Source of the DNA: GCA-2705445 sp002705445
Lineage (GTDB): Bacteria > Pseudomonadota > Gammaproteobacteria > Poriferisulfidales > GCA-002705445
Length of the DNA: 64,000 nt
NCBI GenBank assembly: GCA_045561235.1
Contig: JBJKYB010000002.1
Coordinates: 992,001 to 1,056,000 of the forward strand
Direction of reading: 5' to 3'
Part shown: piece by piece, positions 9,880 to 18,439 of the stretch
Position numbering within the stretch: position 1 is the first letter of the stretch
Layout: the number at the start of each line of letters is the position of its first letter
Notes under the pieces: generated by a model
The model's database searches: none
The model's input: the letters and a program-made list of their open reading frames with translations, nothing else
Told to the model about the DNA's origin: nothing
Position numbers and translations under genes: made by a program

Positions 9880-10113
9880 ATGAGCAATGAAGATAGAGTA
9901 AAGAAAGTAATTATGGAGCAACTTGGTGTTAAGGAAGATCAAATCACTGAAAATGCTTCTTTTGTGGATGATTTAGGAGCAGATTCTCTTGATACAGTTG
10001 AATTAGTTATGGCATTGGAAGAAGAGTTTGACTGTGAAATACCAGACGAAGAAGCTGAGAAAATCACAACTGTAGCGCAAGCAAACGCTTATGTTGAGGC
10101 AAATAGTAAGTAA
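9880..10113 (+). CDS. acpP: Acyl carrier protein
   Basis: A 77-residue acidic carrier protein. The phosphopantetheine attachment site is GADSLDTVELV, with the modified serine at residue 36. The strong ribosome site AGGGGAC sits just before the ATG, consistent with the high expression usual for ACP. The 78-base gap before it may hold its own promoter, but I saw no clear consensus. Confidence 0.98.
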   Translation: MSNEDRVKKVIMEQLGVKEDQITENASFVDDLGADSLDTVELVMALEEEFDCEIPDEEAEKITTVAQANAYVEANSK

Positions 10114-10144
10114 GTAATATATATTCACAAAATTTTAATAAATA

Positions 10145-11395
10145 ATGACAGAGAATACCAGACGCGTAGTAGTAACAGGATTAGGAATAGTTTCGCCTGT
10201 TGGTTCAACTGTTGATAAGGCGTGGACCAATATAAAAAACGGAGTTAGTGGAATAAGAAAAATTTCGACATTTGATGCGTCTTCTTTTTCAGTTCAAATT
10301 TCGGGTTCAGTCATTGATTTTAATGCAGATGACTACATTACACCAAAAAATCAAAAAAAAATGGATACTTTCATTCATTATGGTATTGGTGCAAGTGTCA
10401 TGGCAATTAATGATTCAGGTCTTGAGATATCGGAAGAAAATAGCGATAGGGTAGGAATCTCTATTGGGTCAGGAATAGGAGGTTTACCATATATAGAAAG
10501 AAATTATGGTAATTTTCTAGATAGCGGGCCAAGAAAAATATCTCCTTTTTTTGTTCCAAGCTCAATTATTAATATGGTATCTGGTAATTTGTCAATTATG
10601 TACGGAATTACAGGGCCAAACCTATCTTTGGTTTCAGCATGCGCTACAGGAACTCATAGTATTGGAGATGCTGCTAGGTTAATAAAACATGGGTATGTTG
10701 ATTGTATGATTGCTGGCGGCGCAGAAATGGCTACATGCCCATTAGGAATTGGAGGCTTTGCCTCTGCTAAAGCTCTTTGCTCTTCAAATAATGATGATCC
10801 GGAAACTGCTAGCAAACCTTGGGATATAGACAGGAATGGTTTCGTACTTGGTGATGGCGCAGGAATTTTAGTCCTAGAGGATTACGAGCATGCAAAAAAG
10901 CGCGACGCTAAAATTTATTGTGAAATTGTTGGCTTCGGTATAAATAGTGATGCTCATCATATGACTCAACCCGCTACAGGAGGTGCTGGGGCTGCAAAAT
11001 GTATGAAATTAGCTCTTAATGAAGCATCTTTAAATGAAGATGAAGTTGACTATATAAATGCTCATGGAACATCAACTCCTGCAGGAGATAAAGCAGAGAC
11101 AGATGCAATTAAAACAGCGCTTGGAACTGATAACGCAAAAAATACTCCGATAAGCTCAACTAAATCAATGATAGGACATTTATTAGGAGCTGCAGGAGGC
11201 GTAGAAGCTGTATTTTCAGTCCTTGCAATTAAAGATAATGTAATACCACCGACAATAAATCTTAATAAACAAGATCCAGAGTGTGATTTGGATTATGTTC
11301 CTAAAATTGCAAGAGAAACTGATATTAAAGTAGCAATATCTAATTCTTTCGGATTTGGTGGTACGAACGGAACTCTAATATTTAAACGTATGTAA
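10145..11395 (+). CDS. fabF: 3-oxoacyl-ACP synthase II
   Basis: A 416-residue condensing enzyme that elongates acyl-ACP chains. The nucleophilic cysteine is Cys166 in SACATGTHSIG; the two active-site histidines lie in NAHGTSTPAGD and IGHLLGAAGG. Size and the C-terminal NSFGFGGTNGTL are typical of FabF. It is followed two bases later by pabC, the standard fabF-pabC-mltG-tmk order of Gammaproteobacteria. Confidence 0.97.
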   Translation: MTENTRRVVVTGLGIVSPVGSTVDKAWTNIKNGVSGIRKISTFDASSFSVQISGSVIDFNADDYITPKNQKKMDTFIHYGIGASVMAINDSGLEISEENSDRVGISIGSGIGGLPYIERNYGNFLDSGPRKISPFFVPSSIINMVSGNLSIMYGITGPNLSLVSACATGTHSIGDAARLIKHGYVDCMIAGGAEMATCPLGIGGFASAKALCSSNNDDPETASKPWDIDRNGFVLGDGAGILVLEDYEHAKKRDAKIYCEIVGFGINSDAHHMTQPATGGAGAAKCMKLALNEASLNEDEVDYINAHGTSTPAGDKAETDAIKTALGTDNAKNTPISSTKSMIGHLLGAAGGVEAVFSVLAIKDNVIPPTINLNKQDPECDLDYVPKIARETDIKVAISNSFGFGGTNGTLIFKRM

Positions 11396-11397
11396 TC

Positions 11398-12204
11398 ATG
11401 AATCTTGTAAATGGAAAACCAAGCTCAAGTATTTCAATATTTGACAGAGGTTTTTTATATGGAGATTCTGTCTTTGAAACAATATTAGTCCTAGATAAAA
11501 AACCAAAAAATATAGATCTTCATTTGAAAAGGTTAAAATTAGGTTGTAATAAACTTAAGATAAATAATCTTGACTATAAGATTCTGTCGAAATATATAAA
11601 AAAAGCATTAAGCGATATTAATAACTGTATTTTAAGTATAAGTGTTACTAGAGGAACTGCAATAAAAAGGGGTTATAATATTAATTTAGCAAATAATCCA
11701 AATATTATTATAACTACAAGCAAAATACCAAAATACCCAAAAGAATTTTCAACCAAAGGCATAAAAACAAAATTTTCCAAAACAGATCTTATGAATAATG
11801 AAAGATTATCACAAATAAAACATTCAAATAGAATAGAGCAAATACTAGCATCAAAAGAAATAACTAAAAGCTTTCCGGAATTAATATTATGTGATCCTAA
11901 AGGCTTTGTTGTAGAAGGTATATCAAGTAATATTTTTTTTGTTAAAAACAAAAATTTTTATACACCATTAATAAGAGAGTCAGGTGTCGAAGGTATAATG
12001 AAATCACTTATTATTAAAAATATAAAAAAAAGACGATTTAAGATAATCGAAAAAAAAATTCATAAAAAAGAAGTCTTTAATTATGACGCTGCGTTTTTCT
12101 GTAATTCCATTCGATTAGCTTGGAATATATTATCTGTGAATGGTAAAAAATATAAAGGAAATAAATTCGCTACTGAAATAATACGTATTACAAATAATGA
12201 ATAA
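11398..12204 (+). CDS. pabC: Aminodeoxychorismate lyase (4-amino-4-deoxychorismate lyase)
   Basis: A class IV PLP aminotransferase-fold protein of 268 residues that converts aminodeoxychorismate to p-aminobenzoate (pABA) and pyruvate. The PLP lysine is Lys141 in SQIKHSNRIEQ, and the N-terminal FDRGFLYGDSVFET is typical. Position between fabF and mltG is canonical for pabC. pABA feeds folate and, in organisms with tetrahydromethanopterin, that cofactor too, so it links to the C1-cofactor genes further on. It overlaps mltG by 8 bases. Confidence 0.9.
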   Translation: MNLVNGKPSSSISIFDRGFLYGDSVFETILVLDKKPKNIDLHLKRLKLGCNKLKINNLDYKILSKYIKKALSDINNCILSISVTRGTAIKRGYNINLANNPNIIITTSKIPKYPKEFSTKGIKTKFSKTDLMNNERLSQIKHSNRIEQILASKEITKSFPELILCDPKGFVVEGISSNIFFVKNKNFYTPLIRESGVEGIMKSLIIKNIKKRRFKIIEKKIHKKEVFNYDAAFFCNSIRLAWNILSVNGKKYKGNKFATEIIRITNNE

Positions 12205-13192
12205 TCTAAATAAAATTAATTTAATTAAAATATTTTTTTTATTATCGGCTATAATAATTTTAATGTTACTATCTTACTTAAATTTTTCACTGAAAAAAAA
12301 TATCTATGATGAAGATAGTAAATTTTTTTATATTAATCAAGGCGATAGTATATCGAAAACACTAAAAGAGCTTGAATCAGTTAATCTCTTTGACTCAGTA
12401 TTAAGGACTAAAATTATTCTTTATCTTCACGATATAAACCCTAGATTTGTTAGTGGAAAATATTTTACAAGTAAAAATGAAACAGAATATTCTATGCTAA
12501 TTAAATTACTTGACGGAAAAGTTGTGCAAGATTCCATCATAGTTTTTGAAGGCACTACCCAAAGTGAGATTATTAGTACTTTAAAAAAAAGCAATCTTGT
12601 TAAATATCTGGATGAAGAAAATTATGTTAAAAAAATATACCCATCTAAAATTAAGTATTTATCATCTGAAGGTTCGTGTTTTCCTGATACTTACAAATTT
12701 TCTTCAGGTATAGACATTGATAATTTTTTAATGAATTGTGTAAAAAGAATGGAAAAAATTGTTCTAAAATATTGGAATAGTCGTGATTATTCATTACCTT
12801 ATAAATCTCCATATGAGATGCTAATTATGGCATCAATTATTGAAAAGGAAACCTCTTTAGAGTATGAAAAGCCAATAATATCAAGTGTTTTTGTCAACAG
12901 GTTGAATAAAAATATGAGATTACAAGCTGATCCGACTGTTATATATGGGATGAAAAATTATAAAGGCAATATTACAAAAAAAGACTTAAAAGAAATTAAT
13001 GAATATAATACATATAAGATTGATGGTTTGCCGAAAACTCCTATATGTTCACCGGGTGAGATTTCAATAAAAGCTGCCAGTAATCCAGAGAATAGTGAAT
13101 ATTTATATTTTGTTGCAAACGATAAAGGAAAACATATATTCTCAAAAAATTACAGAGATCATGTAAATGCGGTTAATAAATATCAAAAATAA
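12197..13192 (+). CDS. mltG: Endolytic murein transglycosylase MltG
   Basis: MltG cuts glycan strands of peptidoglycan at the inner membrane and helps terminate their growth. The 331-residue protein has one N-terminal membrane helix (about residues 10-29), a LysM-like segment, and the YceG catalytic motif MASIIEKET with Glu218 at the position of the E. coli catalytic glutamate. LQADPTVIYG follows as expected. It overlaps pabC and is separated from tmk by two bases. Confidence 0.95.
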   Translation: MNNLNKINLIKIFFLLSAIIILMLLSYLNFSLKKNIYDEDSKFFYINQGDSISKTLKELESVNLFDSVLRTKIILYLHDINPRFVSGKYFTSKNETEYSMLIKLLDGKVVQDSIIVFEGTTQSEIISTLKKSNLVKYLDEENYVKKIYPSKIKYLSSEGSCFPDTYKFSSGIDIDNFLMNCVKRMEKIVLKYWNSRDYSLPYKSPYEMLIMASIIEKETSLEYEKPIISSVFVNRLNKNMRLQADPTVIYGMKNYKGNITKKDLKEINEYNTYKIDGLPKTPICSPGEISIKAASNPENSEYLYFVANDKGKHIFSKNYRDHVNAVNKYQK

Positions 13193-13194
13193 AT

Positions 13195-13827
13195 ATGAGT
13201 AAAGGAAAATTTATAAGTTTTGAAGGTATAGAGGGTGTTGGAAAATCAACAACGATAAATCATATAAAGAAATTCCTAGAAAAAAAAGATATTGATGTAT
13301 ATTGCACAAGGGAACCAGGGGGCACAAACTTTGGTGAATCTATAAGAAATATCTTACTCAATAATAAATCAATAATTTATCCAGAAGCAGAACTATTATT
13401 GATGTTTGCATCAAGAAATCAACATATAGAAGAAGTAGTTATACCAAAACTTGAAAAAGGAATTTGGGTTCTGTGTGACCGATTTATAGATGCTTCATAT
13501 GCGTATCAGGGATACGGAAAAAAAGTTAAATCAAATAAAATAGATCTGTTAGTAAAAAACTTTACAAAGAAAATTCAACCAGACTTAACAATCTTTTTCA
13601 ATCTTAATTATGATTTAGCAAAAAAAAGATTTCCAAAAAATAAAAAAAAAGATAGATTCGAAAATTTAGATAATGAATTTTTTTATGATGTTTATAGTGG
13701 TTATTTAGAACTAGTAAAATCTAATAAAAAAAGAATTAAAGTTGTAGATTCTAATCAAAGTAAAGAAAAAGTATGTAATGAAATAAAAAAAATCATAACA
13801 AAAACTTTTAAAAATTTTAATATTTAG
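13195..13827 (+). CDS. tmk: Thymidylate kinase
   Basis: A 210-residue kinase that phosphorylates dTMP to dTDP. The P-loop is FEGIEGVGKST (Lys17), followed by TREPGGTNFGE and the DRFIDASYAYQG motif. In most Gammaproteobacteria holB follows tmk directly; here tmk meets the convergent HisA-like gene at a one-base gap, and holB is found 45 kb away at 58.9-59.8 kb on the opposite strand. Confidence 0.96.
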   Translation: MSKGKFISFEGIEGVGKSTTINHIKKFLEKKDIDVYCTREPGGTNFGESIRNILLNNKSIIYPEAELLLMFASRNQHIEEVVIPKLEKGIWVLCDRFIDASYAYQGYGKKVKSNKIDLLVKNFTKKIQPDLTIFFNLNYDLAKKRFPKNKKKDRFENLDNEFFYDVYSGYLELVKSNKKRIKVVDSNQSKEKVCNEIKKIITKTFKNFNI

Positions 13828-13828
13828 T

Positions 13829-14494
13829 CTAAATTAAATCTATATTTTTTTCTAAAATTGCTGTTAATAAAATTATTTCAGTAACTCCATTCTTTATTGC
13901 TTCATGAAAATCTTCGTTGCCACGTATTCCGCCAGAAACTACTATTTTCGATAGGGGGTATATCTCTCTTAAGGAATTAAGATTTTTAATATTTATTCCC
14001 TTTTTTTCTCCAATGCAATCTATATTCATAGATATAACTTTTTTAGGTTTTAAATATTTATACTTTGTATTTATTTGTAATATCTCGTTATTCATGAAGT
14101 CAGCTGATAGGATATAATCCGTATAATTTTTTTTTATAATAGTTTCATAATCTTCGAAACACTCTGTTGCTATTATCTGCTTGAAATTGCTATTTTTATA
14201 TAGATTTAAATGTGAAAATTTTCTAACCCCATTATCCACAATAAATCTAATGTTTTCATATTCTTGAAGAATTGTTTTGATTAGATTGTTATGTTTTTTA
14301 AATTCTTTAATAGAGTCTAAATCTGCCAAATATATTGTGTTAAAATTGCCTAATGTGAGAATATATTCTATAAATTTTAAAGGATTAGATGTTGGTGAAA
14401 GCTTTAATGAGATTTCTTGATATTTTCGGCGACTTCCCTTAGTAGTAGTAACAACTTTGTTATCTTTCAAATCTATTGCAGGTATTAATTTCAT
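13829..14494 (-). CDS. HisA-related TIM-barrel protein of the C1-cofactor island
   Basis: This 221-residue protein begins MKLIPAIDLKDNKVV, the typical start of HisA (ProFAR isomerase), and ends with the phosphate-site pattern VVSGGIRGNEDF. It is shorter and more divergent than HisA and is not in a his operon. It resembles the HisA-related group (COG1411) known from methanogens and bacterial methanopterin gene islands, whose function I do not know. The context (ATP-grasp, MfnF-like, PabB, MfnE-like) suggests a step in methylofuran or methanopterin synthesis; that is inference. Its ATG is only six bases from the divergent ATG of the next gene. Confidence 0.7.
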   Translation of the reverse strand: MKLIPAIDLKDNKVVTTTKGSRRKYQEISLKLSPTSNPLKFIEYILTLGNFNTIYLADLDSIKEFKKHNNLIKTILQEYENIRFIVDNGVRKFSHLNLYKNSNFKQIIATECFEDYETIIKKNYTDYILSADFMNNEILQINTKYKYLKPKKVISMNIDCIGEKKGINIKNLNSLREIYPLSKIVVSGGIRGNEDFHEAIKNGVTEIILLTAILEKNIDLI

Positions 14495-14500
14495 AAAATT

Positions 14501-15475
14501 ATGGACATTTTAATTTACGAGCATTTTTTAGGTGAAAATTTTAGCGAGCGACCTTCACCGTTAATTCTAAATGAAGCAAAATTAATTATAGATATTATAA
14601 TTAAAGACTTAAGTTTAGAATTTTCAGACTCAAAGATATCATTATTACTAAATAAAAAAAATAGAAATTTAATACATTCAAATAATCATATATATAGAAA
14701 CTATGAAGATGACGTTATAACAGATATAAGTAAAAAAATTAAAGAAAATGATAAAGTTTTAATATTAGCACCCGAAGAAAATTTAATATTATTTGATTTA
14801 ATAAAATCTCTTGAAGATAAAAATATAGGTCATTTTAATACGAATAGTAAATTTATATATAGCTCAACGAATAAATTTGAATTAAATATAAAGCTAAAAA
14901 ATTCCGAAAAATATCAGATTAAAACCTATAAAGATTATTCAAAATTTTATATGGATAAAGAAATTGTTGCAAAACCAAATGATGGAGTTGGGGCACAAAA
15001 TTTATTTATATTTAAAAACAAGTTTGACCTTGAAAAAAATAAACATAGGCTTAATGATTTTCATATTTATCAGGAATATATAAAAGGAACAATTATTGGA
15101 ATAAATATTGTTATTACAAAAAATAAAATTATTATTTTGTCAATTAATGAACAAATTTATAAATATTCATCTAGTAATGAAATTTATTTAAGTAAAATAC
15201 ATATCGGCAAATACAACTATATGTTCGATGATTTTAAGGTTTTTGTTGAAAGTATCTTGTCCAATTTAAATAGTTTTTTTGGTTTTATTGGTATTGATGC
15301 TATTCTAACTCAAGACAAAAAGATTGTATTTTTAGAAATTAATCCAAGATTGACAACCTCATATATTGGATTAAGAGAAAGCATAGGGATAAATCCTTTT
15401 TCTTTTTTACAAAAAAATATTTCTAATTTTAATATAGCAAAGAATAAATTAATAACATTAAGAATTTCAAAATGA
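14501..15475 (+). CDS. ATP-grasp protein, MfnD-like (methylofuran glutamate ligase candidate)
   Basis: A 324-residue protein of the ATP-grasp type: VAKPNDGVGAQNLFIF is the nucleotide-binding loop (near residues 160-175), and FLEINPRLTTSYIGLR near the C-terminus is the Mg-binding Glu-x-Asn motif. It resembles the COG1821 group that includes archaeal MfnD, the tyramine-glutamate ligase of methanofuran synthesis. Bacterial methylofuran is reported to contain tyrosine in place of tyramine, so the amine substrate may differ. It overlaps the following gene by four bases. Substrate is inferred from family and neighbours only. Confidence 0.7.
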   Translation: MDILIYEHFLGENFSERPSPLILNEAKLIIDIIIKDLSLEFSDSKISLLLNKKNRNLIHSNNHIYRNYEDDVITDISKKIKENDKVLILAPEENLILFDLIKSLEDKNIGHFNTNSKFIYSSTNKFELNIKLKNSEKYQIKTYKDYSKFYMDKEIVAKPNDGVGAQNLFIFKNKFDLEKNKHRLNDFHIYQEYIKGTIIGINIVITKNKIIILSINEQIYKYSSSNEIYLSKIHIGKYNYMFDDFKVFVESILSNLNSFFGFIGIDAILTQDKKIVFLEINPRLTTSYIGLRESIGINPFSFLQKNISNFNIAKNKLITLRISK

Positions 15476-16503
15476 AAAGTAATTTTTTTATAGGCTGGGA
15501 TATTGGAGGAGCTAACACAAAAGTCTGTATTTTTGATGAGAGTTTAAATATTATTGAAGTTAAATCAAAAAATATCAATTTGTGGAAAAATTTTGAAGCA
15601 TTAAATTACTTTTTTCAGGAAATTTCAAAACCATATATAAATTATGATGTACAAAATTTTATAACTATAACTGCTGAGTCTTGTGATAATTTTAATAACC
15701 GTCATGCTGGCATATATTCAATTTTAGAAAACTGTAACTTAAATATGTATGGTAAAAAACTATATTATTCTAATATCGATAAATATTTAATACATGATGA
15801 TGCTTTAAAAAATCCTGACTCTCTTTTTTCTACAAACTGGATGTTGACCTTAAAATATCTTAATACAATTAAAAATGTGGATCTTATTGTTGATATAGGC
15901 TCTACAACAACAGATATAATATATAAAAACATGAGTATAACTGAAAATATAGATGATCATAAAAGACTAGTTAATAATTCTCTTTTTTACGCTGGTGTAA
16001 TAAGGACGCCATTACCAATGATTGTAAACAAAGTAAATTTTCTTTCAAATGAGGTGCCTTTGATTAATGAGGTCTTCTCTACTACAGGAGACATTTTTAA
16101 TATTACAAACGATATTGATTTTAATCAATTAGACTATATAGGTGCTGATAATTTAAATTATACAAAGAAAAATTCTTTTGTAAGAATTGCCAGATCCTTG
16201 GGCTTAGACTATGACAATAGTATGAAATCAGAAATTATAAAAGTTAGTAGCACTATCAAAAATAATTTCATTGATATAATTTATGAAAAGATAAAATTAA
16301 TATTTAAAGGATATAAAAAAGAATTAAAATTATCATCTATTGGAGAAGGTAGTTTTTTAATCGAGGAACTTGCTTTGAGACATAATTTGAAATATCTTTC
16401 TTTAAAAGATGATAATATTTTTCCTAATAAAAAAATAAATAAAAAAATTTTAAATAAAAGTTTTACAGCAATTTTAGTTGTTAAAAATTATTTTATTAAA
16501 TAG
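15472..16503 (+). CDS. MfnF-like ASKHA protein (hydantoinase/oxoprolinase-like, H4MPT-linked)
   Basis: A 343-residue protein starting FIGWDIGGANTKVC (Asp10, Gly12, Gly13), an ASKHA ATPase phosphate loop. A second one, IVDIGSTTTDIIY, lies near residues 140-152, followed by YAGVIRTPLP. These are hallmarks of the COG1548 group, typical of H4MPT gene islands and including archaeal MfnF, which joins the aminomethylfuran phosphate unit to the glutamyl-tyramine part of methanofuran. The usual CDCF-type cysteine motif reads AESCDNFNNRHAG here. Coupled by overlap to the ATP-grasp gene and nine bases before pabB. Confidence 0.8.
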   Translation: MKSNFFIGWDIGGANTKVCIFDESLNIIEVKSKNINLWKNFEALNYFFQEISKPYINYDVQNFITITAESCDNFNNRHAGIYSILENCNLNMYGKKLYYSNIDKYLIHDDALKNPDSLFSTNWMLTLKYLNTIKNVDLIVDIGSTTTDIIYKNMSITENIDDHKRLVNNSLFYAGVIRTPLPMIVNKVNFLSNEVPLINEVFSTTGDIFNITNDIDFNQLDYIGADNLNYTKKNSFVRIARSLGLDYDNSMKSEIIKVSSTIKNNFIDIIYEKIKLIFKGYKKELKLSSIGEGSFLIEELALRHNLKYLSLKDDNIFPNKKINKKILNKSFTAILVVKNYFIK

Positions 16504-16512
16504 TGGTGACTT

Positions 16513-17856
16513 ATGAGTAAAATTGAAATTCAATATCATAAAAATTCATGTATATATGGTGAATTTCTTAAGGATAAAAATTGGTTTATTTTTTTAGATA
16601 GCTGTAATGATATTAGCTCTTTTGGAAAATATGATATCATTACGTGTGATCCATACTTAACAATCACCAGTAAAGGCAATCATATTAACTTAGTCAAGGA
16701 TGGTATTGAATCATCGTTCTATGATAATCCATTTGATATAATTAGAAAATACTTTAAAAGAAATTCTAACTTTACCGATCTTCCCTTTAACTCAGGTATG
16801 ATAGGCTATTTTGGTTATGATTCTCTAAGCAGATTAAATGATAACAATAGTGAATTCCCTGATATCGCAGTTGGGTTTTATGATTGGTCAATAGTTGTAA
16901 ATCATGATAAAAAGAAATCTCATATTGTTTTTAAAAATGAAAATTTCTTAATCAGGAAAATTATTGAAGCTTTTACAGGTAAAATAGATGACTGTTTAAC
17001 ATTAAACGAAGAATATATTTTTTCTAATTTCTCTCAAAATATTTCAAAAGAAAAATATATTAAAGATGTTATTAGAATTAAAAACTATATTACTAATGGT
17101 GATTGCTACCAGGTTAATTATTCGCAAGAATTTTCTGCTAATTATAAAGGGGATCCTTGGAACATATACAAGAGTATAAGAAAGTTAAATCCAGCTCCAT
17201 ATTCATCTTTCATTAGATTTGATGAAAAATATGTAATTAGCTCCTCTCCAGAAAGGTTTATTTCGATTGTTAAAAACCATGTCGAAACAAAACCAATAAA
17301 AGGTACTTTAAAACGCTTGGAAGATCCGTATTTAGATAAAGAACAAATTAAAATTTTGAAAAATGATGAAAAAAATAAAGCTGAAAATTTAATGATTGTT
17401 GATTTATTGAGAAATGATCTAAGTAAATGTTGTGAATTAGGGTCTGTAAAAGTCACAAAATTATTCGATATTGAAAGTTATGCTTCAGTACATCATATGG
17501 TTAGTACGATAGAAGGTGATCTTAATAAAAACGATTCCTCAATAAATATTTTAGAAGCTTGTTTTCCTGGAGGTTCAATTACAGGGGCACCAAAAATAAG
17601 ATCAATGGAAATAATTAGCGAACTTGAAAAAAGACGAAGGGGTGTATATTGTGGCTCCATAGGATATTTCGATGAAAATAATAATATGGATACAAACATT
17701 TGTATTAGAACAATTATGATGCACAAAAATAGATTAGTATTCTCTGCCGGTGGTGGAATTGTTCATGATTCAGATCCAGAAGATGAATATTATGAAAGTT
17801 TAGAAAAAGTAGCTATTTTTATTAAATATTTTTCAAACGGCAATTATAAATGGTAG
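16513..17856 (+). CDS. pabB: Aminodeoxychorismate synthase component I
   Basis: A 447-residue chorismate-utilising enzyme. The motif ETKPIKGTLKR (near residue 260) has the Lys that separates PabB (PIKGT) from anthranilate synthase TrpE (PIAGT). LLRNDLSKCCELGSV and GGSITGAPKIRSMEII are also typical. It makes aminodeoxychorismate for pABA with an amidotransferase partner (PabA), which is not in this window. Its placement inside the methylofuran-type genes agrees with published H4MPT islands, where pabB is a recurrent member because the cofactor contains a pABA-derived ring. Seven bases overlap the next gene. Confidence 0.93.
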   Translation: MSKIEIQYHKNSCIYGEFLKDKNWFIFLDSCNDISSFGKYDIITCDPYLTITSKGNHINLVKDGIESSFYDNPFDIIRKYFKRNSNFTDLPFNSGMIGYFGYDSLSRLNDNNSEFPDIAVGFYDWSIVVNHDKKKSHIVFKNENFLIRKIIEAFTGKIDDCLTLNEEYIFSNFSQNISKEKYIKDVIRIKNYITNGDCYQVNYSQEFSANYKGDPWNIYKSIRKLNPAPYSSFIRFDEKYVISSSPERFISIVKNHVETKPIKGTLKRLEDPYLDKEQIKILKNDEKNKAENLMIVDLLRNDLSKCCELGSVKVTKLFDIESYASVHHMVSTIEGDLNKNDSSINILEACFPGGSITGAPKIRSMEIISELEKRRRGVYCGSIGYFDENNNMDTNICIRTIMMHKNRLVFSAGGGIVHDSDPEDEYYESLEKVAIFIKYFSNGNYKW

Positions 17857-18431
17857 TTATTAAAATTGGAGGAAGCTTACAACCTTCAAATTATATAAAA
17901 AAATGGATTAAGTCAATTGAGTTAAACTTTAATAACAGCTTCTTTTTGATGTTTGGCGGTGGAAAGTACGCAGATCAGGTTAGAAGTGACCAAAAAATCA
18001 AAGGCCTAAGTGATTATGAGGCTCATATTTTGGCAATTAAAGCCATGAATAAATTAACTCTTGATAATTTAGATTATCTTAATAAATTTTCTAAGATAGA
18101 TACTCTAGAAAATATAAAAAAAAGTTATAAGAAAAGAAAACTGTTTATATGGATGCCGAAAGTTAGCGATATTGACAATCTTGGCGTCTCAAAAAACTGG
18201 AACTCTACATCTGACTCAATATCTTTAGCAATTGCTAAAAAGTTTAATTGCCCCTTAGTGATAGTAAAATCTGTAAAATTTAATAAGAAGCCATATTTAA
18301 ATAATTTTTTTTTAAAAAACGACTTAGTTGATAAAGATTTTTTAAGATATTATCAATATACAAATCAAAAAATATCAATAGTCTCAAAATTTAACTTTCA
18401 TAAATTAGAAAAAATATGTAAAAATTTTTAA
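17850..18431 (+). CDS. Amino acid kinase family protein, MfnE-like
   Basis: A 193-residue protein of the amino acid kinase fold: VVIKIGGSLQPS at the start, the glycine loop MFGGGKYADQVR, and WNSTSDSISLAIAKKF near residues 116-131. It fits the compact COG2054-type group containing archaeal MfnE, which phosphorylates aminomethylfuran phosphate to the diphosphate used by MfnF. It is the last gene of this + strand run and meets the AI-2E-type transporter gene tail to tail, with 8 bases between. Function is inferred from fold and cluster. Confidence 0.75.
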   Translation: MVVIKIGGSLQPSNYIKKWIKSIELNFNNSFFLMFGGGKYADQVRSDQKIKGLSDYEAHILAIKAMNKLTLDNLDYLNKFSKIDTLENIKKSYKKRKLFIWMPKVSDIDNLGVSKNWNSTSDSISLAIAKKFNCPLVIVKSVKFNKKPYLNNFFLKNDLVDKDFLRYYQYTNQKISIVSKFNFHKLEKICKNF

Positions 18432-18439
18432 TTAAACTG

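Noticed and set aside
17142..17456. Minus-strand frame opposite pabB
   Set aside because: Antisense to a well-conserved enzyme region; a product of codon composition.
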